Assembly (NCBI GenBank): GCA_024138015.1
Contig: JAMXBB010000011.1
Coordinates: forward strand, 30,755,097 to 30,819,096
Length of the DNA: 64,000 bases
Direction: 5' to 3'
DNA from: Lumnitzera littorea
Taxonomy: Eukaryota > Streptophyta > Magnoliopsida > Myrtales > Combretaceae
Shown: positions 31,234 to 43,079 of the stretch, one piece after another
How positions within the stretch are numbered: the first letter of the stretch is position 1
Layout of the letters: every line of letters begins with the position of its first letter
Position numbers and translations under genes: made by a program
The notes under the pieces: generated by a model
Told to the model about the DNA's origin: nothing
Databases searched by the model: none
What the model saw: only the letters and a program-made list of their open reading frames with translations

Positions 31234-34200
31234 CATTACAACCCATTAGTATTGTTGTTTTGGTAGATTGCAGTATACTGTATAATGATCTATAATCAAC
31301 CCCCTCGTTGATCATAGGCCTTCTATATGACACATAAGGTTTCTTCCACTTTACGTTACCATCAAGCCCATAGATATGTAATATCAAGCATTTTACTAAA
31401 ATATACCCTTTAGATGTAAAATAATAGAGTTAAAGTGTAGATTCATAGAATTCCACATCAAAATGTTATAATAAGAATATAGTTTGTATAAGAATCTACA
31501 TTAAGAATTTTTAACTAAAATTTTAAACTAAATAAGATAAACAAATATCTACAAAATACTATTACAAAATTCCCTCTTCACTCTTTAAACACACCATCTC
31601 GTCTCCATACAAGACTTACCTCTAGCATTCCTCAACTCGGATGGATGAAGAGGTGATCTTGCATAAAAAGAAATCTATTGGGGTGTAAGCTTATGCTTAA
31701 TGAGATAATCCTCTCGTTAATGCCACATAATAATTTTATTTAATGTACAAACATATGAATGCATGAATAATCAAAATGTCAATCAATACATGCAGCGACC
31801 TAGGAACTGCATGCAACTTAGAATTATGCCCCCCTATAATCGAGGTTGGAGATGATTAACCGACATAAACCATCAACCGGGTTTTAGCACCTAGGTTTTT
31901 TTTATACCAATTATACTATTGTGCTTAAATAAAAATCATATATATATATATATATATAATGTATATAATCTCTCTTTTCATACAAAAATATACTTTCCTT
32001 TTCTGAGTAACAAAGTATATTCCCAAAATCCCAAGTCTAACAATGTAGTGGCCTCTACAATATACAATCATACGCCCTAAGTAGAAGCCACAAGATACAG
32101 CCCTTTGCTAATGATTAGCATCTCCTGGTACCTAGTAAGCTCGTTAGCTTAGGACAGAGAGTCAATAATATAATGATGGCTTAGCTAATGCCTAATCCTA
32201 TAGGAGGCCCTCCTGTTGTGAGTCCATTCTTATCTTCTGCATGAGGTGGTAGTCGGTATAGTTATGATGTGATCACGAGAAATGCATGATTCATTGAAGT
32301 CCTTAATCGAATAATTATTTAATTTGGTTTTCATGGGGATTAGACAATCTCATTCCATAAAACTATATACGTATATTATCACAAACATCCTCATTATCTT
32401 ATTTGCAAATCATGGCACTCAATCACAATATCATAAACATACATTTCCCATATCCCACAAGCATCTAAGTTCATTATATAAGTTTAAGTATATCTATACA
32501 TACAAGCAAAATCAAGTATAGGGTCATTAGGAATCACTCGCTTAGCCATAATGGATTAGTTGTAGTAATCCGGGGGCAAGTTGTCTCTACTAGCTAGGTC
32601 CCTTCGACATCGCAAATATGATATTATAAGGATTTGAAATAGAACTTAGAAAGTTAAGCTAAAACCCTTTAAGTTATATTTTTAACTAGGTTTTGTATTT
32701 TTCTCGATTTTACTTAAAAGTTCAATCGCATATAACTTTTTTATTTTAAATTTGATTTTTATGATCTTATAGTCGATCTTCATATTTTTCTAGTGTACTT
32801 TAAATGGTGAGGTTAGAATTTTGAGATGAGGCATGCAAATCTATCCATAGGTTAGAACAATAGCGATGCTCAAGTTTTAGTGCACTTTTAGGCTTTGTTT
32901 AAATGTTGGGCTTTTTGATATCTTAGGAAATCTTTTGGGCTTAGGCTTATGGTTTCATTCTAAGCTTAAAATACTCTTTAAGGTCAGATTTTCAACTTTG
33001 ATTTACACTTCTAGGGCTAACAACTACTTCTTGGGCTTTCAAGTGAGCTTAAGTTGTCAAATAGGATTGTTCTTAATCTAAATCAAGGATAGTCTCTTTG
33101 TGGGGCTTAGGGGGTGTTATGTGGGCTTTTTAAGGGTCTCAAAACAAATTTTATAGGTGGATTAAGTTGTTGGTCAAAAAATAAATGAAGGTCCAACTTA
33201 GAGTTCGAAGCTCGTTTTGAGTGTTTTAGGCTTTATATACTTAACATACTTGCCTTGGTTGGTCTTTTTACTTTGTTTAGTAGGTTTTATCATATTTTTA
33301 AGTAAATTTTATTGTGGTTCCAGATTGACCGTGATGAATCCAAAGGGTATTCACTTGGTTTCTTAACTTGTTTTATCATTTCCTTAAATTTAAGGGTTAG
33401 ATCATGAACCTATGCTACTCATATTCCAAATTTAACTTAACTTCTCTTCCATGATGTGATTATTTAGCTTATGCACTATATGAAAATGATGGATCTCATA
33501 CTTATCATAACTTTTATGCCATAGTTTATATTTGACAAAGTTGGTTTCTTTATAAAAGCCTTATGTAATGGATTTTCCTTTACCTAAGGCTAAGTTTGAG
33601 CATGTTTAACTTAATAGAAGTGGAAATAACATCTAAATGACCTACGTAGACTTCATGTCCAGCATGATGTCTTCATATTCATGCACACCTTTCATGATTT
33701 TCTATTCTAAGTGTTAAACATATATCTTTACATAACATTAACTTAGCATGCTCATATTTCAACTTTCATGTAAGGGGTTCATAAGCTTACTTCTTAAGGT
33801 GGTATTACTATTTTATTATCTTATGTTTATGCTCATATCTTCATAAAAATATGGTCTCCTCACATGGCATACTAGATCACTTAACAAGAAAATAAACTTA
33901 CTCGTTCCAAAAGTGTAAACAAGGTGATTATGCACTATGTATCATCTTATGTTCCTTGTTTTTCCTTCCTCTTCTTGCAAGCTCTTTTAGAAACCAAGGT
34001 CTTGATCTTTGAAGTGAGGTTTTGAGGATATTCTAAAATTCCTAAATGTAGCTTTTGAGGTTGGTAAAGGAAGACATAAAACCAAGCTTTTGTGTCATGA
34101 GTGGGGAAGCAAAAAGGTGGTGGCAATGTTGAATTTTTGTGGGGTTGGACTTCTTCTTTTGGTTTGTGTTTAAAGTGAGAGAAAAGGAAGTGAAAATGAA

Positions 34201-35006
34201 AGTGAAATGGGAGAATGAGTGGCCAGTTTTGATGGGTGGAGAAGTGTGTTCAAGAAGCTTTAATTTGTTGTCTTTCAACATACATAAATGCCAACTTTTG
34301 ACAAGATTAGATGATGTAAGCATTAAGAGGTGAATAGTAGTTGTGTAAGACAATTTGATTGATAGATGAATGACAAAGTATGACCTCCCTTTCTAGCCTC
34401 TTACAACTAGCCATGTAAGCCTTCTCTTTGGGCTTTGTGTTGTCTTGTTACTTAATTAAAAGTTGAATACATAAAATAATGCGATAACTTGTCCATATAT
34501 AGTATTGGTTATAGTGACATAAGGAAAGTGTTTTATCACTAGCTTTTGATAAGTTATCAATTGATAAATGATTTCAACTCTCAATAGACAAGTTATTTAG
34601 GATGATTGGTTGGTTCACTTATTTACATGTACAAGGCTTATGCATGAAGATAAGGAGATTGTTTTATATGAAATTCTTTTAGAGTTTGTTTCTTAAATTG
34701 ATTTGTAAGTTATGATTTAATTCTTATAAAATTATGAAAATTTCTAAGGTTGAATAAAATTATTCAAATTAAATCCATAACTAGTTGCTTAGGGCCACAA
34801 GTCCTTAATTATTTTAGGGTTTAAGGTTTTGAGTGACTTAAGGTTCACAATTCTCATATTCGAGTTTTATCGATAACAAACTTTCAAATTGGAAAACTAA
34901 ATTCGTTTTTAAATGTAAACTTAAATTCTTAGTTTGCTTAATCGTTGGGAACGTTCAGGAGTTACTCTTAGTTAATCCAAGTGCTCGTTAAATAATAGGG
35001 TTTACA
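31234..35006 (-). mobile_element. Probable solo LTR (Tekay-like size) inserted in Mu-1
   Basis: It splits the Mu-1 tandem-repeat block. Flanks CATAC (31,229-31,233) and TATAC (35,007-35,011) are a candidate 5-bp duplication with one change. The minus strand starts TGTAAACCCTATT. About 650-1,000 bp in is a pyrimidine-rich leader-like region (34,090-34,330) carrying a 103-residue ORF (34,042-34,353), which resembles the LTR leader of Tekay/Del elements; no protein domain is seen. The left end lacks a clean CA. A (TA)n tract sits at 31,938-31,960. It may instead be another kind of insertion. Confidence 0.45.
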
Positions 35007-35011
35007 TATAC

Positions 35012-35380
35012 CATAAATGCAAGCACCTATACGATTTTACTTCTTAATGGGGTGTCTTATTACACATTATAAATTTAAGCACCCACATGACTTCACTTTT
35101 CGGTGTGATGTCTCTTTGCACTCATATAATTTTACTTCTCGATGGGGCATTTCATCGCACTTACACAATTTCACTTCTCGATAGGACATGTCATTGTATC
35201 TACAAAATTTTACTTCTCGGAGGGGTGTCTCATTATATACTATAAATGCAAGCACAACCACATGATTTTACTTTTCGGTGGGGCGTCTTATCACATACTA
35301 TAAATGCAACTGTACCTACACAATTTCACTTTTCAATAGAGCGTCTCATCACATACTATGGTTGTAAGTGCAACCGTGTT
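35012..35380 (+). repeat. Mu-1 ~60-bp tandem repeats, right part
   Basis: Six or so units, for example ACTTCTCGATGGGGCATTTCATC and ACTTTTCGGTGGGGCGTCTTATC. Some units alternate with CATACTATAAATGCAAG. The minus-strand ORF at 35,067-35,261 (MSYREVKLCKCDEMPHREVK...) is only the repeat translated. Confidence 0.83.
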
Positions 35381-35789
35381 TCATTAATGCATAGGTAAAA
35401 TCACTTGCAATTTATGGGTTGTATATATATTTTTTTACGTAACCATTACAACTTATATAACTATATACTATCATATGAAGAATGTACAAAATACAACATG
35501 CATATTATGAAAATATAAACACTAAAAATATTATCATCTAACTATATTTTATATGAACAATATAAATATTATTGTATTAACAATGTAATTGTATATTAAA
35601 AAATTATTGTAGAATAAAAAATGGCCAAGAGTTACTTACAGATTGGTTGAGGAAAATAAGGTCATGTTGTTGCTTAGAGAGAGGAAATAAGAGATTTTGA
35701 GAGATTTTCACAACGGAAAAATGTGAAAATGAAGGGAGAATACAAAAATTAGGGTATATATAAGGGAAGTAACAGCGCAAGAGGTAAGT

Positions 35790-36027
35790 GCGCTTTCATT
35801 GTAAGTAAGAAGGTGCACTTTAACAATGCGCCTTTCATATTAAGAAAGGTGTACATTTGATATGCACCTTTTATATCAAGGAAGATGTAAATCTAATATA
35901 TGCCTTCCTTGCAAAAATAGTTTCCAACTACCACATAGTGAAGGAGCGTGCACATTCTTGCAATATTTACTCGAGATATCTCATTTTCGTACTATCTTTT
36001 GGAAATTGGGCTATAGAAGTACAAAAC
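35790..36027 (-). repeat. Mu-1 right terminal inverted repeat
   Basis: Inverted partner of 27,995-28,230. The outer part reads, in reverse complement, GTTTTGTACTTCTATAG then AAAAGATAGTACGAAAAT. The ORF at 35,862-36,068 crosses its end and is not a gene. Confidence 0.77.
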
Positions 36028-36036
36028 TTAAGGTGA

Positions 36037-38737
36037 GTGTGGAAGTGAACAAGCAGTCAATAAAGTGAATAGTCAATGGATGTACATGTACTCTTCAAGA
36101 TAATGTTGCCTTAGAAGAAAGAATTGCTCCATTTAATTGTAATAAGCTGGTTCTATGTACCGTTATTTTGTTAAAGAGTAGCAAATGGGTATTGTTCAAA
36201 AGACTTACCAAAAACAAAATATAGAATTTATGAGAATGCTTTACGTACATTGAATAATAGTTGCATAGTAGATTATATCAAAATTTATCTTTTTAGATAG
36301 AGATTTATGGGACACCTTGGTTGGACTTGTAAAATCATCCTATATGCAATTGAAAGGTTGATCATGTACATTGTAACATAAAACAATTGTCTTGATTGGT
36401 TTGCCTTTTATTAATTAGGAAAACAAAAACAAAGTTAAATTAGGTTTTTGGGCTTTGCAAATGTTCTCATAGTTTAACAGTATGAACAATAAGTTCTTAA
36501 CGAGATTGATTGCATTATTTCTTCCTTCATACTAGTTGTAATAAGAGTTTGAGATTAAAAAAATAAATAGATAAGCTCTCTAGCTGCTAAAATTTTTATT
36601 GATTCCATAAGCCATTTAGATTCTCTTATTCAATCCCATTAATATTTATCGATTTATTGTCAAAGTTGTAAATATTGAATGAATTCAAAAGAAAGGCAAA
36701 AATTGAACAACTAATTTCTCTTACAATGTTGACCAACATGGATCAGTCAAGCAGGTAGAAAGGACTTTGTGTAGCAGAATACTGCCTATGAATGGGCTTA
36801 AATAGAGTAAAATTGCTGTTAATAAATTTGAGAATAATAATAATGAAAAAAATGAATATACAAATTCTAAGTAAAAAACCCTTAAAATAATTTATGGTAA
36901 AAACTGCGGATAAAGGTAGAAGAATTTCATTATGAGAAATTTAGTATAACAACCTATCTCTATTATAAAGGAGAAAACGACATAATATTTTTTTTTTTAT
37001 AATAGGAGAAAACTCACTGCTCTCTCTTCTCTTTCACTTTCTAACACAAAAAGTGAAATGTTTAGAGATTATTGCGATGATTTTCAAGTATATAAACTAA
37101 GCCTATTTATAGATGAATTCTCTAATATGAATACCGTGTATGAATGTATGAAATTATATTATACATAGTAAAAATGTGTATGGTAAATTTTCAAACTTAT
37201 AAGCTTATAGGCTTGGTAATTTTCTTTTTTTTTTTTCCACTGTTGGTGTCAATGAGTATTAATGAAACTCATTTTTGTTGACACTTTAGTCTGGGCTCTG
37301 AAAATAAATAAATAAATATACTAAATTTACTCAAAAAAGAACGAAAAATATGATGCTTGCTAAGCGGTTATGGTAGAAATGCCCCATATTTGAGGCAATA
37401 AAAAAGTGAATTAAAGGCTAGGTCAGCCCACATGTACAAGATGAATGTGGATCAATTATCATCTCTCCATTCTCATGCAGTAAAAGGATTAATGTCACAC
37501 AAGAGTAGATGTGGCATAAGTAAGTGAACCGCCTATACTTCTTACAAAACTTGTTGAAAGCAGTGGCATCAATGCATGCTGCTGAAAGTACCATAATTAT
37601 GTAAAGACAAAATAATGATAATAACGAATATTTCTTTTAATTATATATGATTTACACAATTTGGATTTTTATCTTATAAAATATAGATTGCATGTAAATG
37701 GAGCATGAAACATTTATCATCTGATGGTAAATGATTCTTGTATTCAAATTGATTCTTTTTTATTTAATTGAAATTACACGTTTTTAAAACTATTGAAACT
37801 ATAATGATATTTTAAGTTAAAAGAGTACTTATCTTCTAAAAATGTTTGACACCATAAGTATCTCTTTTCAAGTAACTACTAAGACAATGTTTAATATTGA
37901 ACTGCAATTGTAATTTCTGTGTGGTCAACTTTTCATCTTGATATGGGTTTTCTCACTGATTTTATGAAGCACACCTAATTATAATTTTATATAGATATAA
38001 ACAGCTAATTTAGTTCTAAATTTTAAAAATATTTCTCAATAGATATAAAAGTTAATTTTAAAAATTCGACATATTTTCATTGCTTTAATATTTTCAAATA
38101 TTGCCGTAATTTTAAACTCTATGATTTGCCTAATGTCGTGTTATCTACATAATTAAAGTGAAAAAATGGGGGCTTTTGGTGTCGTTTTCGTGTTAATTAA
38201 AATATCCCTAAAACATATTAAAAATAACTATTAAAATATTTTGTATTAATATTTAACATAATAATATCATGGATAAAGTGGTAATATTCCTAAATGTACC
38301 CTTTCTTCTCTCTTTTGCACCTCATTAAATAGCTTGAAGTCGTTCCATTCCCATACATTCCTTTATAGATTCATTTTTGTAAAAATTGCACAATCATATT
38401 CCTTATTTAAATTCCTTCCTCCCAAAACCACTACTATCCATCGAATTTTGTTTTTTTCTTTCCAAATATGTTGTCCTACTACTTCATCGGAAGATAGAAA
38501 ACGGGAGACTCAAGGGTTTAAACGGGATAGACTTATTGAAGTTCCTTCACATTTAATGAGAAAAAAATATATGAATTATAATAAAATCTTTATTACTTTA
38601 TGCATGGTAGTTCATTTGGATATCTTAAATAATAAGGAAATTTTTTATAAGTACAACTATATATGCACGCTAATTTATTTCGAATATGTTGGACCTCAAT
38701 AAGTTACTATAATGGAATTATAACTTCGGAGCTATTG
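36037..38737. other. A+T-rich intergenic stretch
   Basis: No recognisable coding or transposon content. The 122-codon ORF at 38,334-38,702 (MKSFHSHTFLYRF...) is Phe/Tyr/Ile-rich and looks like chance reading of A+T-rich DNA. Poly-T/A runs occur at 36,989-36,999 and 37,221-37,238. Confidence 0.5.
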
Positions 38738-39950
38738 CCAAATATAAAATTGAAACAAGGGAAAATGACAAATTTACTATCCAAATTTTTGTGAACTTTT
38801 AAAACACCAATTTCACTAACTATTTAAAGTTTTAGTTAACATTTCTATTACCTTGTTAACATTGTTAGATACCATTTGCTTAGCTGGATTAATAAATGTA
38901 TTTGAAGGTAACACTTATCTTTTAATATTATTTTAAGCCACCAATAGGTCAGATAGACAAAACAAAAGGAGAAAAAAAAAATACAAGCAAATCATGCTCC
39001 TTTGTCTATCTAAACCTTTTGACTATAAAAAAAAAAAAAAAAAAATTCAAAGCCCATCGATCAAATTTTATTAATTCTAATAAAACCTAACAACTCTCTT
39101 TCACCAAGCTGCAAGTTCAATTTTTATCTTCTATTTATTACTTTCACCTTTCGCAATTATACACTTATAAACAAAACTATGAATCAAATCTAAAAAGTAT
39201 AGTCGATGTGATAGAAGAAAGTCAATCGATAATAGGGTCCTAATCCCACATTCTTGAATAGGACATATAGATCAGTTATGATACTAACACTTGTAAAGTT
39301 GTTTGATATTCGGAGTCCTTGTATTTCAACATATTTTTGTGCTCGAATGGAGCAGACCTTCTTTTGTAATTCATTTTCACACTCTTATAATTTGCAACTT
39401 TACTTACACTTACACTTTCTCTTTCTTACTTAAAAGTGCTCCACATTCACTAACATTGAAATTTTCACCTCCCAATGTTTAATGTTTCATTCTTTTTATT
39501 TTCATATATTACCTTTTATTGTTGGACTATCTTGAGCCGTAGAATTCTTTATTAAGGTTAATGAATTTTTTTATTTTGGGCCGATTGGTTTAATCAAAAT
39601 TTGATTTTTTATTCTTTTTTACAGCGAAAGGGTTTAAATGGATAAGGGGAGCGCATTTTCCTTATATTTTCTCTCCAACATTAGTTTTATTTTTATTTTT
39701 TCTCCTTTTGTTTTATCAATTTGATATATATGTAGCTTAAAATAATATTAAAGGACAAGTACTACCTTTGGATTTGTCCATCAATCAAACTTAATAAATG
39801 GTATCTAATAGGGTTAACAAAAATAGTAAAAATGCCAACTAAAACTTTAATTATATATGAAATTAGTATTTTAACATGTAGTATTTTTGTAATTACGCAA
39901 ATATTTGGGTAGTAAATTTATCATTTTGCTAAATTTCAAATATGTTTTTA
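38738..39950. mobile_element. Long-TIR foldback element (non-autonomous DNA transposon)
   Basis: About 250 bp at the left (38,738-38,985) reappears inverted at the right (39,690-39,950): AATGACAAATTTACTATCC pairs with AATGATAAATTTACTACCC; AAAGTTTTAGTTAACATTT with AAAGTTTTAGTTGGCATTT; TTAGATACCATTT; TTTAATATTATTTTAAGC; and ACAAAACAAAAGGAGAAAAA. The ~0.7-kb middle codes nothing. The ends and long inverted repeats suggest a MULE- or foldback-type element, about 1.2 kb. The exact ends and target duplication are not certain. Confidence 0.8.
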
Positions 39951-41150
39951 GTTTCTTTTATTATAATTCAAAATTCATTAAGAAATGATTTTAAGTAATT
40001 CAGCATGACATAAATGAATGACTTTTGTTGTTTTATTAATTGGCTATTACTATCATAGTTTATATATGATAAAATAACTTGGTATATACATAAAATTTAA
40101 AATATAAAATGGTTTTATAAAATGGATAAAATTCATAGAGAAATCATTTAAGAAATGCATGACCTAGGATCATGATCTATAAGTGAGGAAATTACTCTTA
40201 TGCAATCTTAAAAAAATTGAAACAATAAGTACTATTAGCAATAAGCATTTTGAGATAGGAAAACTTATCATTGGAGTATAAACACAGCAAAATATCTTGC
40301 ATTTAATCAAATTTAAAATGAGAATGGATTGATGAAATTATTTACTTGTCTAAGATCTTGGAAACAAATGATTCATTATTAAAATAAATTATATTACATT
40401 TATTGATTGCTAGAAAAAAATGTTTACTTTTGAAAATTTTTTTTTTCCCAATTTTTTATCTCTTTTTGACACTTACTTATACCTTATCAACATAAACATT
40501 AACCATATGCCTACAAGAGCTCCTTAATCACCACAATAATATTCCTCATGCTTATCTAAGGTAATACTCTCTATAGCCAAAGCAATATTAATGTTTGTTT
40601 AACCAAAATTTAAGTGCCTGATTTCATTTTGTTACCCAAAATTTTAAGTTTGTGTAAAATGTTTATGAATTCTACCTTTTATTTCTTCCTCTATCCCTTA
40701 TTCATACTTGATAAATATCAACCTTAGTTGTTTACCTATGAGAGTCTATTGATCACCATCTTAATATTCCACATATTTATCTAAGATGTTTATAAAGTAT
40801 TAAATATACGTAAGTTGGTATACAATTGAATTATGTCCTTTTATTAAAAATAATTATATTTAACATGGCACTAGTGTTTCTTACTAAAATCTTCGGTCCG
40901 CATTGATTTTATTTTACCACCACTCTTATGTTCCTATGTTTGTTTCCACATTATATTTTTCATCTTTTCCTCTACCCTCAATTATAATATATTAATATCA
41001 ACTTAATTTTATTCTCCTAGTAGCCCTTCTTCATATTTATACAAAATCCTTATAAGACAATAATTATATATAATTTATATATAAGCCCAATATTTCCTAA
41101 AATTTTAATTGAAATTCATTTATGATTGTTGCATGCCTCCCTTCCGTTGC
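39951..41150. other. A+T-rich intergenic stretch, nothing recognised
   Basis: Only simple A+T-rich sequence; no ORF, repeat pair or motif I can support. Confidence 0.5.
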
Positions 41151-41159
41151 CCATCAGCG

Positions 41160-41530
41160 TTACTGAGCCATTTAAATTTCGCGTCCAGTCCCTATAGAAG
41201 CAACATACTGGTTCCTATTAACTATTTGACATAATCTTATACGTCTACGAAAATGTCCGCAATCTAAATACTGCGGGTGCCTTTAAACCATTTCAAAGTT
41301 GTATGCCTATTTGTTAACAGGCGAAGAAAGCTTCGAAGCCAGGGAATTCGTGGAGATCTTGAATTTTTCATTTTACTTTTGAGGTCATGAAACCTTTCCA
41401 GAAATAGGTCCCTATATAAAGAGCGAAACATAATGTATCTTTAAGTACTAAACGAAAATCAGTAAAAAAATTAAATAAAAAATATTCTTCTAAGTTTTCT
41501 CCGTGTAGTTTGTTGAAGAAAAACATGTAA
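41160..41530 (+). promoter_or_regulatory. Promoter-like block with TATA box and donor-like site
   Basis: This 370-bp stretch is clearly richer in G+C than its surroundings. It contains TATATAAAGAG (TATA box, 41,413-41,423) about 105 bp before CATGTAAGTTT (41,524-41,534), which resembles a 5' splice site ending a short leader exon. A GAAAGCTTCGAAGCC palindrome-like element lies upstream (41,326-41,340). This is the layout of a plant promoter with a 5' UTR intron. The only candidate next exon (after TTTTTCACAATGCAG, 42,427) holds a 67-codon ORF at 42,459-42,662 that I do not recognise. Confidence 0.4.
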
Positions 41531-42659
41531 GTTTATATTCTCTTCAATTTTGCTTTTGGTTTCTGATAATCAATGCTATATTAGCTTGTTTTTTTTTTTT
41601 TTTTATGTTTGAGGTTTAATTCAATAAATATATGTTTCCTTTTGTTGAAATATATTTATTATTTTATTTATCATATTATTATCCAAAAAAAAAAAAAAAC
41701 AATAATAAGTTTCATTGATATTTTGCATCATGATTTTACTCGTTGCCTCAGTTCCTACCAAATGCAATAAGCAGGTTGTACAAGATCCATGATATCCATC
41801 CATATACTAATGCCTCATAATACGCATTATGAATTATTATTATCTAGTTAGGATAAAGAGGGATATAATTCTTAGCCATTCATTAAAGTTATTGTTCAAT
41901 TATTTTTCCTCTAGAGAGATATCAGTTATTTTTCATGCACTTATTTTTCATACGGTGTAATTGAACGGTATATTAACAAATGTCTACAAACTCTCTTTGT
42001 AACCTTTCTACTACGCCCTGATCCAAAAACAAGACGGTTAGCAATGCAAGGTCCTCGTCTAAAATCTCATAATCGTATGTTTCACTAAGGTTGATATAAC
42101 ATAATCATAATACTCTAGAGCGTATGTTACCACTAAGGTGGATTCGAGCCAAACTTCGGGAGTTCCGGAGTAAATTAATTAGTTAATTAATTTAAAAAAT
42201 TCATAATACTCTAAAATCTATGGATGATGATGATCGCATTGTATTAAAGAGGTTCATTAAAGAAAAGGAAAGTTATCTTAAATACATGTTTATATATCCA
42301 TAGGATACCAATCCTACAACTTGTAAACCATAATTTTTCTAGTGTTCTGAGTTGCTTTGTGCATCTGAATATTTTACTCACACATATGTTATCGTATCTT
42401 TCCTCTAATTAATTTTTCACAATGCAGAAATTTTGTCAAAGCAAACAACCGCGAGCCTATGCTTGGAAATAACTGTGTGGTTTTGTCGCCGTGGCCATCA
42501 TGGCAAAGAGTATCAAAGATCGGATTTTCTCCTCGGGGAAGTGTTCGAAGCAAGACATTATTCAATTGGCAGGCATATCCATTAAGGTATCGATTATTTG
42601 TGCTTATAAATCGACTGCAAACTACTAAGAACAAACATACGTTTGAGAACAAACTACTA

Positions 42660-43075
42660 TGATGGAAAGGAGAATAAAATCTTCAAAGAAGTGCATATCA
42701 TACGTTTGAGAGGTAATATATCTCTTCTCATTTGATAATGCTGCGACTACTCGAAGAATTATAAGAGATGGACTCTGGATGGTAACGGGGCATGTTCTTT
42801 GTTTCCAATATTGCGGGACTAGCATAAAAGTTCTTACCGATTGTAAAGCTGTTATAAAATTAGGTATGTGGTTAGGTACAGAATTAGGGGCAGAAAGAAT
42901 TCCATTCTACGTTGATTACAGATACGAGAAAATGGCAGATTTCTGCTTTAATTGTGGTCTGCCTGCCATCCCATAAGTGCAAGCAGAAATTAAGGCCTTC
43001 CGCGCCCACGGTTTGGGTCATGGCTGAGTGTTGTTACCTATACTAATGGTACTTGTAAAAGAACCAATAAACTGC
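42660..43075 (+). pseudogene. LINE ORF1 fragment (DUF4283 and zinc-knuckle regions)
   Basis: The plus strand reads YLFSFDNAATTRRIIRDGLW then MVTGHVLCFQYC (42,720-42,810), the DUF4283-type RNA-binding region of plant L1 ORF1. It continues through LGTELGAERIPFYVDYRYEK to MADFCFNCGLPAIP (42,940-42,976), a CCHC-type knuckle in which the His position is lost, and a FGSWLS-like segment in another frame (near 43,010). Part of this is the 65-codon open piece 42,779-42,976. Separate from the LINE at 44,520, as both contain the same ORF1 segment. Confidence 0.75.
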
Positions 43076-43079
43076 TGCC

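Larger units (their letters stand above)
27995..36027 (-). mobile_element. Mu-1, Mutator-like (MULE) element with plant mobile domain
   Basis: The two ends are inverted copies: AGTTTTGTACATCTATAG..AATTTTTGAAAAATAGTATG (from 27,998) matches the reverse complement of 35,980-36,027. Flanks are TTAAGGAAA (27,986-27,994) and TTAAGGTGA (36,028-36,036), a 9-bp duplication with two differences, the MULE hallmark. The right end lacks about four terminal bases present at left. Inside are one minus-strand gene relic, a tandem-repeat block and a 3.8-kb later insertion (31,234-35,006). Without that insertion the element was about 4.25 kb. Confidence 0.8.

Noticed and set aside
35067..35261. 64-residue ORF with REVKLCKCDEM-type repeats resembling a Cys-repeat protein
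   Set aside because: It is a translation of the Mu-1 60-bp DNA repeats.
38334..38702. 122-codon ORF, the longest in the middle of the window
   Set aside because: Phe/Tyr/Ile/Lys-rich with no recognisable domain, in very A+T-rich DNA, ending next to the foldback element; no support for coding.
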